A stretch of DNA of 5,267 nucleotides from Acidobacteriota bacterium (GTDB lineage: Bacteria > Acidobacteriota > Vicinamibacteria > Vicinamibacterales > CAVVIG01). The DNA lies in the NCBI GenBank assembly GCA_003223775.1, contig QHWK01000847.1, positions 1 through 5,267 of the forward strand, read 5' to 3'. The position numbers and the translations under genes were made by a program. The notes below the pieces were generated by a model. It made no database searches. It saw nothing but the letters and a program-made list of their open reading frames with translations, and was not told the origin of the DNA. Every line of letters starts with the position of its first letter. Within the stretch, counting starts at the first letter, position 1. Of the stretch, positions 1 through 5,267 are shown one piece after another.

Positions 1-2
1 TG

Positions 3-1358
3 ACGATCACCGGGCCGCTCAATCCGACGCCGACCGCCGCCGCGAACGAGACGATGCGGCGGGTTCCCGCGGTGCTCGGGGGTGGCTACGGGCCGATCGA
101 AGGCCGTCCGCCGGGGCCGATCTGGGCGCATCAGCGATTCACCAAGTACCTGCCACAGATTGCCGTCGAAGTCTGGCAGCGCCAGGCGGCGACCAACGAC
201 ACGTACGACGCGCAGGTCGACCCGATGCTCAACAGCGGGATGACGAAGGGCATGACGCTGCCGCTGCGATTCCACACTGGCATGCCGACGCAGCAGCCGA
301 ACTCCGTGTGGACGTTCAACGGCACGATTCCGCCGAAGCTCCTTCTGGCGCGCTACGGCGAGCCGGTGCTGTTCCGGCATCACAACGACCTGTCGCCCGA
401 CGTCCGACAGAATAACGGATTCGGCAAACATACAATCTCGACCCACGAGCACAACGGCCATCACGGCGCCGAGAACGACGGCTTCACCGGCGCGTACTTC
501 TTTCCCGGGCAGTTCTACGACTACCACTGGCCGATCGTGCTGGGCGGCTGCTCATCGATGAACAAGGACGCAACGGAGTCGAAGGCGAGCTCGCCAACCG
601 ACGACGGCACGCTGATGAACGTGCCCGGCGACTGGCACGAGACGATGAGCACGCACTGGTTCCACGATCACATGTTCGCCTACACGTCGCAGAACGTGTA
701 CAAGGGCAACGCCGCAATGTTCAACATCTACAGCGGCCTCGATCGCGGCAACGAGGCGCACGACGACCGCGTCAACCTCTGTCTGCCGAGCGGCACGGCG
801 AAGAGCTGGGGCAATCTCGACTACGACGTGAACCTGATGCTCGCCGACAAAGCCTGCGACGCCGAAGGACAGCTCGCGTTCGACATCTTCGACTTCGACG
901 GTTTCATCGGCGACATGATGACGGTGAACCTCGCCTTCAAGCCGTACTTCGAGGTGGAGCGGCGCAAGTACCGCTTCCGCATCCTGAACGCGGCGGTGTC
1001 GCGCTTCTTCAAGATCGGGCTCGCGAACGCGGCCGGCTTCAGCCAGCCGATGATCCAGATCGCCAACGACGGCAACCTGCTCCCGCGGCCGGTGACGCTC
1101 TTCGAGACCGACGAGCTGGGCATCGCCGAGCGGTACGACATCGTCATCGACTTCTCGAACTTCCAGATCGGCGACAAGCTGCACCTGGTGAACCTCGCCG
1201 ATCACACCAGCCTCGATTCGGTCGGCCTGGACGGACAGAAGCCGCCAGCGGACCTGACGATGCCGCAGGCGCTGTCGGGGACATCGCTCGATCCATGCGT
1301 GGGACGGTTCCGAGCGGACGTTCGTGTTCGGCAAGGACGGCATCCAGACGAGCGGTGA
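3..1358 (+). CDS. Multicopper oxidase, N-terminal and central part (5' partial, frame broken near 1310)
   Basis: This is the first part of a large exported-type multicopper oxidase, an enzyme that couples one-electron oxidation of a substrate to reduction of O2 to water. The frame is open from the first bases of the window, so the true start lies upstream; the ATG at 54 is only the first internal one. Two trinuclear-cluster motifs are visible: HEHNGHH at 444-464 and HWFHDHM at 654-674. The text around them (AENDGFTGAYFFPGQFYDY, STHWFHDHM, QNVYKGNAAM, YRFRILNAAVSRFF, GIAERYDIVIDF) fits a group of large bacterial oxidases that I recall as annotated simply 'multicopper oxidase'; some large enzymes of the superfamily, such as MofA, are linked to manganese oxidation. 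The substrate here cannot be told. Authentic sequence ends at DPCVGRF (1290-1310). The remaining residues to the stop at 1356-1358 are out of frame; the protein resumes in another frame (see next entry). Confidence 0.88.
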   Translation, partial: TITGPLNPTPTAAANETMRRVPAVLGGGYGPIEGRPPGPIWAHQRFTKYLPQIAVEVWQRQAATNDTYDAQVDPMLNSGMTKGMTLPLRFHTGMPTQQPNSVWTFNGTIPPKLLLARYGEPVLFRHHNDLSPDVRQNNGFGKHTISTHEHNGHHGAENDGFTGAYFFPGQFYDYHWPIVLGGCSSMNKDATESKASSPTDDGTLMNVPGDWHETMSTHWFHDHMFAYTSQNVYKGNAAMFNIYSGLDRGNEAHDDRVNLCLPSGTAKSWGNLDYDVNLMLADKACDAEGQLAFDIFDFDGFIGDMMTVNLAFKPYFEVERRKYRFRILNAAVSRFFKIGLANAAGFSQPMIQIANDGNLLPRPVTLFETDELGIAERYDIVIDFSNFQIGDKLHLVNLADHTSLDSVGLDGQKPPADLTMPQALSGTSLDPCVGRFRADVRVRQGRHPDER

Positions 1359-1815
1359 CCCGATCACCGCGGGCCCCGGGCACTGGGGGATCGGCACCGA
1401 CGGCGGCATCCAGCTCGGGGCCGACTTCAACCGGATCTCGGCGGCGCCGAGGTTCGGGACGCGAGAGATCTGGCATCTGGTCAACGACGGGGCCGGATGG
1501 GATCACCCGATTCACATCCACTTCGAAGAGGGGCAGATCCTCGCGCGCGACGGCAGCTTCAACAACGTGTCGAACGCCGAGCGCGGACGCAAGGACGTCT
1601 ACCGCCTGCACCCGAAGGGGTCGGTGACCCTCACGATGCAGTTCCGCGACTGGGGCGGCATGTACATGGAGCACTGCCACAACACGATGCACGAGGACAA
1701 CGCGATGCTCCTCCGATGGGAGATCAACGACGCCGGCGGCGCGTTCCTGAAGCCGCTGCCGACGCCGATTCCGACGCCGCAGGGCGTCCGGTTCGAAGAT
1801 CCGTACATGGTGTAG
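1324..1815 (+). pseudogene. Multicopper oxidase, C-terminal cupredoxin part in a shifted frame
   Basis: This is the C-terminal domain of the same oxidase, read in a different frame. Recognisable protein begins at about 1312 (ERTFVFG) and ends at TAG 1813-1815. It holds the other two copper motifs: HPIHIHF (1504-1524) and HCHNTMHEDNAM (1672-1707). The latter matches HCHxxxHxxxxM, giving the type 1 copper Cys (1675-1677), two His ligands and an axial Met. The T1 centre and the second half of the trinuclear cluster are therefore intact in sequence but not joined in frame to the first half. There is no good ribosome-binding site or natural start here; 1324 is a GTG in the middle of a conserved strand. 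I infer that this was one gene with the preceding entry, and that a deletion or error separated them. The next gene starts 104 nt downstream and may have been co-transcribed. Confidence 0.85.
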
Positions 1816-1823
1816 CGACCTAG

Positions 1824-1882
1824 GGACTGAGAGCGTGTTGCAAAACGAGTAGGGCGAGGTTTGCAGCGCGCTCTCACAGTCC
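1824..1882. repeat. Long imperfect inverted repeat / hairpin between oxidase and SCO gene
   Basis: GGACT (1824-1828) pairs with AGTCC (1878-1882). GAGAGCG (1829-1835) pairs with CGCTCTC (1869-1875), leaving a two-base AC bulge. After a 3x3 internal loop, TGCAAA (1839-1844) pairs with TTTGCA (1860-1865). The loop is about 15 nt. There is no T-run after the stem, so it is not a standard intrinsic terminator. It could be an RNA hairpin that stabilises or processes a transcript covering both genes, or the fused ends of a very small inverted-repeat element. The pairing is seen directly; the role is unknown. Confidence 0.6.
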
Positions 1883-1919
1883 TCGAGTCCCCCGTCCCCT
1901 CACTCTTCAAGGATCCCGC

Positions 1920-3209
1920 ATGCGCATGCTGATCGGATCGATCGCCGCCGTTCTGTGTCTGCTCGCCGCCGCGCCGGCGGGAGCGCAGAACTCCCGCTGG
2001 GGCGCAGGCTACTTCCCGAACGTGGAGCTGACGACGCAGGACGGCAAAGTCGTCCGCTTCTACGACGATTTGATCAAAGGGAAGATCGTCGCGATCGATT
2101 TGATCTACACGACCTGCCAGTACGCCTGCCCGCTCGAGACTGCCCGGCTCGCGCAGGTGCAGAAGCTGCTCGGCGATCGCATGGGCAAGGATGTCTTCTT
2201 CTACTCGATCACGATCGATCCCGATCACGACACGCCGCCCGTGCTCAAGGAGTACGCGGAGAAGTTCGGCGCGGGACCCGGATGGCTGTTCCTCACGGGC
2301 AAGCAGGCCGACATCGACGTGATCAGCAGAAAGACCGGCCTCTATTCGGAGCCCGATCCGAACAATCCCGACGGCCACACGCCGAGCCTCCTCGTCGGCA
2401 ACGAGACGACGGGGCAGTGGATGCGCAACTCGGCGCTCGACAACCCGAAGTTCATGGCGCGGACGATCGGCGACTGGTTGAACAGCTGGCAGACGGCGAA
2501 GAAGACCGGCATCCCGTTTTCCGACGCGCCGGAGCTGAAAATCGACGAGGGCCAGTACAAATTCCACAACCACTGCGCCGCGTGCCACACGATCGGCAAG
2601 GGCGACCGGATCGGCCCCGATCTCGCGGGCGTGACGGCCGCGCGCGATCGCGAGTGGCTCGCGCGGTTCATCCTGAAGCCGGACAAGGTCTACGAGGCTG
2701 GCGATCCGATCGCCGTCGCGCTGCGCGCGAAGTACAACAGCGTGCGCATGCCGAACCTGTCGCTGACGAGCACCGACGCGGACCTGCTGATCGACTACAT
2801 GGATCGCGAAGGCCGCGCCGGCGTGAAAAGCGCTGCGCCGGAGACGACGGTGAAGAGCGCGCCCTCGGCCGCCGGCCTGAGCCTCGCGCCGATGATCGAT
2901 CCGTACCTGCGCATCCAGGCCGCGCTGAACGCGGACAGGCTCGACGGCGTGCGCCAGGCGGCGGAGCAGATCGGCGCGGAAGCCGGCCGGCTCGGCGAGC
3001 GCGGCGCCGCCGTGCGCGCGGCGGCCGCGGACGCGCAGCGCGCGGCAGATCTCGCAGCGGCGCGCGCGGCGTTCGGCGCGCTCGGCGACGCGCTGTTGTC
3101 GCTCGGCGGCAACGCTGAGGGCGGCTTCGGCGACGGCGTGAAGGTCGCCTACTGCCCGATGGCGAGGAAATACTGGCTGCAGACGGGCGACGCGATCAGG
3201 AATCCCTAC
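1920..3209 (+). CDS. Exported SCO/SenC copper chaperone - cytochrome c - DUF3347-like fusion (3' end lost)
   Basis: Start: ATG 1920 with AAGGA at 1909-1913, six bases upstream; ATG 1926 is a weaker alternative. Residues 1-23 are a Sec signal peptide ending AGAQ. Residues about 30-192 are a SCO1/SenC thioredoxin-fold domain with the copper-binding CxxxC (CQYAC, 66-70), the TIDPDHDTP segment (98-106) and the copper-ligand His153 in GHTPSLLV. Proteins of this family deliver copper to oxidases or act as thiol-disulfide reductants. Residues about 208-297 are a class I cytochrome c domain with CAACH (219-223) and probable axial Met277 in RMPNL. After a linker, residues about 323-430 look like DUF3347, a domain found with CusB/CusF-type metal efflux, including YCPMARKYWLQ (411-421) and the end motif start NPY (428-430). 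The family normally continues with roughly YGxxMLxCGE. Here the sequence changes abruptly at 3210, so the metal-binding tail is missing. The gene lies just downstream of a copper oxidase, which suggests it services that enzyme. Confidence 0.87.
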
Positions 3210-3955
3210 TCACGCGATCCACGCGCTCACGTCCGCTTCCGCCTCCGCGGCGCCAGCCGGCGGCGGCGCGACGCAGATAGAGTTGCGAGCCGCCTTCGCG
3301 TGATAGAGCGCCGCATCGGCGCGCGCGATGAGCGCCGTCGCGTCGAGCTCACCAGGCTGCGCCGACGCGACGCCGACGCTGATCGTCGGCCCCTCCGTCT
3401 CGTCGCGCGCGATCCGCAGCCTCGCGACGTCGCGCCGGATCCCTTCGGCCACCTGCTGCGCGCCGGCGACCGGCGTATCGGGCAGGATCACCAGGAACTC
3501 GTCGCCGCCGTAGCGGCAGCGGACGTCGCTGCTGCGCGTCACGCGGCCGAGCGTCGCGCCGACATTCGCCAGGAGCTCGTCGCCGCGCAGGTGTCCGTGG
3601 CGATCGTTCACGGTCTTGAAGTGATCGACGTCGAACATCACGATCGAGAGCGGCGTGCCGGTGCGTCGCACCCGCCGCAGCTCGGCGTCGAGCGTCTGCA
3701 GGGCGTGGCGCCGGTTGAAGCAGCCGGTGAGGCCGTCGACCAGACTCAGCTCGCGCGCCTCGAGAAACAGCTGCATGTTCCTGATGCCGATCGCGAGCAC
3801 GGCGGCCACCGCTTCGACGGCGCTGCGCTCGTCGGGCGGCAGCGGCGCGGCCGACGTGATCCCCAGCGCGCCGACGACGGTGTCGCCGGCGAGCAGCGGC
3901 ACGCAGAGATCCGAGGGCGCGGCGTCCGCGGCCGGCGCATCGCCGCCGCCGGGCC
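3210..3955 (-). pseudogene. Diguanylate cyclase, C-terminal GAF end and GGDEF domain (second half of a frameshifted gene)
   Basis: This is the catalytic half of a diguanylate cyclase, which makes the second messenger c-di-GMP from two GTP. Reading leftwards from about 3955, the end of a GAF domain is seen (LCVPLLAGDTVVGALGITSA, then AVLAIGIRNMQLFLEA). The GGDEF domain follows, with its hallmarks: DGLTGCFNRR, the metal-binding FDVDHFKTVND, HGHLRGDELL, the active-site GGDEF (3509-3495) and ISVGVA. The product-inhibition I-site RxxD is present as RSSD in RSSDVRCRYGGDEF, so feedback control by c-di-GMP is likely. The frame ends at TGA 3212-3210, directly against the SCO gene remnant. In frame-corrected numbering the motif is at about residues 279-283 of a 377-residue protein. 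The upstream part of this frame (to 4484) is not protein-like; the true N-terminus is in another frame (next entry). Confidence 0.88.
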
Positions 3956-4169
3956 GCAGCGCGCGAGCCAGAAGCGCGCGTCGGGCGCGAAAGGCGGGAC
4001 GTGCGTCCAGAGCACCTGCTGCAGCGACGGCCGATCGAGCGCGGCCGTCAGCGCCTGGCTGAACGCCATCAACTGCTGCAGCGTCCGCGACTGCGCGCGC
4101 GCCTTCGCGGCGTCGGTCAGCGCCGCGCGCACCTCGGCGCGCGCGACCGTCCACTTGCGGTACTGGTGA
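3210..4169 (+). other. Open read-through tail of the SCO frame, antisense to the GGDEF gene (not a gene)
   Basis: The plus frame of the SCO fusion stays open for 319 more codons, to TGA at 4167-4169. This stretch is the antisense of a well-conserved diguanylate cyclase and encodes an Arg/Ala-rich string with no recognisable domain. Long antisense open frames are common in high-GC DNA. As the sequence stands, the ribosome would make a 749-residue product, but only the first 430 residues look like selected protein. It is listed so that a 749-residue annotation is not taken at face value. Confidence 0.8.
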
Positions 4170-4342
4170 AACCCGAACGACGTCAGCAGCAGCAGGAGCG
4201 CAGGCAGGAGGTCGAGATCGAAACGGCTCTCGACGTCGTGAATGACGGCGAGGGCGTAATGGAGCGGCTGCCGGAAGATGATGACCGCCGAGGCAATGAG
4301 GGCTGCTGTGAGCGCCGTGTCGTCGCGGGTAATGAGCCGCAT
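3746..4342 (-). pseudogene. Diguanylate cyclase, membrane anchor and GAF start (first half of the frameshifted gene)
   Basis: This is the N-terminal half of the same cyclase, starting at ATG 4342-4340. An in-frame TGA lies five codons upstream and there is no earlier ATG, which supports this start, although no clear Shine-Dalgarno sequence is visible. Two hydrophobic stretches, at about residues 10-25 and 44-58, suggest a short two-helix inner-membrane anchor. A basic HQYRKW border and a charged, helical linker (about 64-92, coiled-coil-like) follow, leading into the GAF-like segment (LMAFSQALTAALDRPSLQQV, then ARFWLARCG at 122-130). Beyond about 3950 this frame becomes Arg/Ser-rich nonsense down to its stop at 3746, while good protein continues in the neighbouring frame. 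The shift equals loss of one base and falls in a GC-rich run (about 3940-3965). GAF domains bind small ligands; which one is unknown. Confidence 0.8.
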
Positions 4343-4566
4343 CGAAAGTTGTACTCATCAACAACCGTGCCGTCCAGGTCGCGGCGAGTCCCGCGCACGA
4401 GCGGCCGACCGATGTGCGCGCGGCGCGTGTGACGTGTGACGAAAGCGCACGATGCGCGCGCGATCGCGGCGGCGCGCGCCGCACGCCGTTGCACGCTTCG
4501 ACAGATCATGAAGTGCGACAGTGCGACATGCGCGTCGCCGCGGCGTAATTCCTACATCACAACATT

Positions 4567-4578
4567 CGTCGATCGACG
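4567..4578. promoter_or_regulatory. Perfect 12-bp palindrome CGTCGATCGACG
   Basis: This 12-bp sequence is identical to its reverse complement. It lies about 260 bp upstream of the predicted sigma-54 transcription start, in the less GC-rich part of the gap. It could be a binding site for a dimeric regulator, for example an enhancer-binding protein. CGATCG-type words are frequent in this genome, so chance is possible. Confidence 0.3.
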
Positions 4579-4602
4579 CCGCATCGAGCAGATCTTTCAT
4601 AA

Positions 4603-4612
4603 CACGATCGTG
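4603..4612. promoter_or_regulatory. Perfect 10-bp palindrome CACGATCGTG
   Basis: A perfect palindrome 25 bp downstream of the 12-bp one, sharing its CGATCG core. The 36-bp centre-to-centre spacing between the two is between three and four helical turns. It is a possible operator or enhancer half of a pair, but the role is only inferred. Confidence 0.25.
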
Positions 4613-4632
4613 AACGACGGGAACTGTTACGT

Positions 4633-4648
4633 GCGCCGCGCGCGGCGC
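4633..4648. repeat. 16-bp GC-only perfect palindrome
   Basis: GCGCCGCGCGCGGCGC is a perfect 16-bp palindrome of pure G and C in a run of alternating CG. It could form a short strong stem or Z-like DNA and would be a difficult template for sequencing. No T-tract follows, so it is not a typical terminator. Confidence 0.45.
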
Positions 4649-4745
4649 GCGCGAGCAATTCGCACCCTGCGCCCTCGTGTCACATGCTGGTCCGTCGGCG
4701 ATTTCGCGCAGCGCGCGCGAAAACTTCGTGCGCGCATGTCCCGAT

Positions 4746-4755
4746 CGTTCGAACG
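4746..4755. promoter_or_regulatory. Perfect 10-bp palindrome CGTTCGAACG
   Basis: This palindrome, followed by a further GTTC (4755-4758 reads GTTC), gives alternating GTTC/GAAC half-sites. It lies about 85 bp upstream of the predicted sigma-54 start, a usual distance for enhancer-binding-protein sites. The sequence is seen directly; binding is inference. Confidence 0.3.
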
Positions 4756-4810
4756 TTCAGGCACTTACCCGCGCCGCGGCCGCGCGCGCCCCACCGATCG
4801 CGCGGCGCCG

Positions 4811-4826
4811 TGGCAATCCTCTTGCT
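4811..4826 (+). promoter_or_regulatory. Sigma-54 (RpoN) -24/-12 promoter candidate
   Basis: TGGCAATCCTCTTGCT matches the sigma-54 consensus TGGCAC-N5-TTGCW at all defined positions but one (A for C). The essential GG (4812-4813) and GC (4824-4825) are separated by exactly ten bases. With the GC at -13/-12, transcription would begin near 4837, leaving a leader of about 30 nt that holds the ribosome-binding site before ATG 4867. Sigma-54 promoters need an ATP-dependent enhancer-binding activator, so the haem gene would be switched on by a specific signal. Confidence 0.62.
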
Positions 4827-4855
4827 GATTTACTCGCATCACGAAATCGTTCATC

Positions 4856-4861
4856 GAGGAG
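4856..4861 (+). promoter_or_regulatory. Ribosome-binding site for the haem protein
   Basis: GAGGAG lies five bases before ATG 4867. It is the best Shine-Dalgarno match in the window and decides the start of a gene that is cut off by the right edge. Confidence 0.75.
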
Positions 4862-4866
4862 ATCGA

Positions 4867-5267
4867 ATGAAACGGGACTTGTCCGCGGTGTGTCTCATTG
4901 CATTTTGCGCGCATGCGGCGTCCGCTCATGCGTCGCCGACGATGGTTCGACTCGGCTACAGCGACTGCTCGAGCTGCCACATCTCGCCGCAGGGCGGCGG
5001 CATGCTCACGACCTACGGCAAGGGCGTCGACGAGGCGCAGAGCCTGCGGCGCCAGGAAGTGCACCCGGTCGATACCGCGACGACGCGCCTGCTGTACGAC
5101 GTGCGCTTCGTGACCGCGTCGCAGCTCGCTGAATCGCTTGCCACCGGCCACGACGTGAAGTCGACGACGTTCCGCCTGCAGGGACGCAGCTCATTGCTGA
5201 TGTCCGAGCACAACCGGCTGAGCGGCGCGTTCGGCCTCGAGACGCCAGTGCTGACGACGGCGGGCAT
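4867..5267 (+). CDS. Exported mono-haem c protein, probably with a beta-rich outer-membrane-type body (3' partial)
   Basis: The frame is open for 133 codons from ATG 4867 to the window edge. Residues 1 to about 22 form a Sec signal peptide (basic MKR start, hydrophobic core, AxA sites near 18-22). A single haem-attachment motif CSSCH (34-38) sits right after it, in the context MVRLGYSDCSSCHISPQGGG, followed by YGKGVDEAQSL. After about residue 72 the sequence alternates polar and hydrophobic residues (RLLYDVRFV, STTFRLQGRSSLLM, NRLSGAFGLET), as in beta-strands of a membrane barrel. The arrangement resembles unnamed acidobacterial proteins that I recall only loosely, with one N-terminal haem ahead of a porin-like domain. 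A role in moving electrons in the periplasm or at the outer membrane is an inference. No second haem motif or axial Met can be assigned in the visible part. It has its own sigma-54-like promoter. Confidence 0.8.
   Translation, partial: MKRDLSAVCLIAFCAHAASAHASPTMVRLGYSDCSSCHISPQGGGMLTTYGKGVDEAQSLRRQEVHPVDTATTRLLYDVRFVTASQLAESLATGHDVKSTTFRLQGRSSLLMSEHNRLSGAFGLETPVLTTAG

Larger units (their letters stand above)
4343..4866. other. Divergent intergenic region, 524 nt, palindrome-rich
   Basis: This is the only long gene-free stretch in the window, lying between the divergently read cyclase (start 4342, minus) and the haem protein (start 4867, plus). Open frames crossing it are Arg-rich and lack ribosome-binding sites, so I do not call a gene. 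It holds a 7-bp tandem repeat (CGTGTGA twice, 4426-4439), an 8-bp tandem repeat (GTGCGACA twice, 4513-4528), four perfect palindromes between 4567 and 4755, CGCG-rich runs, and a sigma-54 promoter candidate at 4811-4826. The part around 4545-4630 is noticeably less GC-rich than its surroundings, which suits regulatory DNA. No convincing sigma-70 promoter for the cyclase was found. Confidence 0.7.

Noticed and set aside
552..1484. 310-codon open frame on the minus strand
   Set aside because: Antisense of the multicopper oxidase; composition is His/Val/Arg/Glu-rich with no domain, as expected for a shadow frame in high-GC DNA.
1824..1882. Rho-independent terminator after the oxidase
   Set aside because: The stem is long and imperfect and is followed by CCTCGAG rather than a T-run.
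1599..2588. 329-codon open frame on the minus strand
   Set aside because: It overlaps the oxidase C-terminus and the SCO and cytochrome domains, whose motifs are clear on the plus strand; the minus product has no recognisable features.
1955..3118. 387-codon plus-strand frame inside the SCO gene
   Set aside because: Arg-rich out-of-frame reading of the SCO fusion.
3210..4169. C-terminal 319 residues of a 749-residue SCO fusion as a real novel domain
   Set aside because: It is the exact antisense of a GAF-GGDEF gene whose motifs are unmistakable, and the composition is low-complexity Arg/Ala.
4342..4370. Leaderless sigma-70 promoter for the cyclase using TACAAC just before the start
   Set aside because: No matching -35 at proper spacing and only a weak -10; not enough to call.
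4436..4828. 130-codon plus-strand frame in the divergent gap
   Set aside because: Very Arg/Ala-rich, no ribosome-binding site, no domain, and it runs across the palindromes and into the sigma-54 promoter; most likely a chance open frame.
4677..5132. 151-codon plus-strand frame overlapping the haem protein
   Set aside because: The frame from ATG 4867 has a signal peptide, CxxCH and a strong Shine-Dalgarno sequence; this one has none.
1..5267. CRISPR array, tRNA or rRNA genes, insertion sequence
   Set aside because: No regularly spaced repeats, no tRNA- or rRNA-like sequence and no transposase-like protein were seen on either strand.

Overview
The window is high-GC DNA (roughly two thirds G+C by eye) from a Gram-negative-type bacterium. 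It carries exported copper and haem redox proteins with Sec signal peptides, one of them ending in the AGAQ style of processing site. Gene content and protein style resemble environmental Acidobacteriota (Vicinamibacteria-like). That placement is an inference from memory, not a search result.

Layout. Positions 1-1815 (+) hold a large multicopper oxidase that enters from the left edge. All four copper-ligand motifs are present, but the reading frame breaks near 1310, where family comparison suggests about 40 codons are also missing. A 104-nt gap follows with a long imperfect inverted repeat. Positions 1920-3209 (+) hold a three-part exported protein: a SCO/SenC copper chaperone-thioredoxin domain, a cytochrome c domain, and a C-terminal DUF3347-like metal-binding domain. 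Its last residues are lost at 3209/3210, where the sequence passes directly into the stop codon of a convergent gene; the plus frame then stays open to 4169 as a meaningless antisense tail. Positions 4342-3210 (-) hold a membrane-anchored GAF-GGDEF diguanylate cyclase with intact GGDEF and RxxD motifs, split by a one-base frameshift near 3940-3965. Positions 4343-4866 are a non-coding stretch rich in palindromes. It ends in a strong sigma-54 (-24/-12) promoter candidate, a good Shine-Dalgarno sequence, and the start at 4867 (+) of an exported mono-haem protein that runs off the right edge.

How the genes fit together. The multicopper oxidase and the SCO-cytochrome-DUF3347 protein look like a copper-dependent periplasmic oxidation module: the SCO and DUF3347 parts could load or handle copper and the haem domain could carry electrons. 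The partial haem protein at the right edge may belong to the same electron-transfer theme but appears to have its own sigma-54 control. The diguanylate cyclase is a separate signalling gene facing the other way.

The most notable point is that three adjacent genes each carry a lesion (near 1310, at 3209/3210 and near 3950), while the protein sequence between lesions is otherwise well conserved. That is either recent decay or assembly/sequencing error; raw reads would decide. I do not see a clearly new biological system. The best leads are the triple-domain copper/haem fusion and the sigma-54-driven haem protein.
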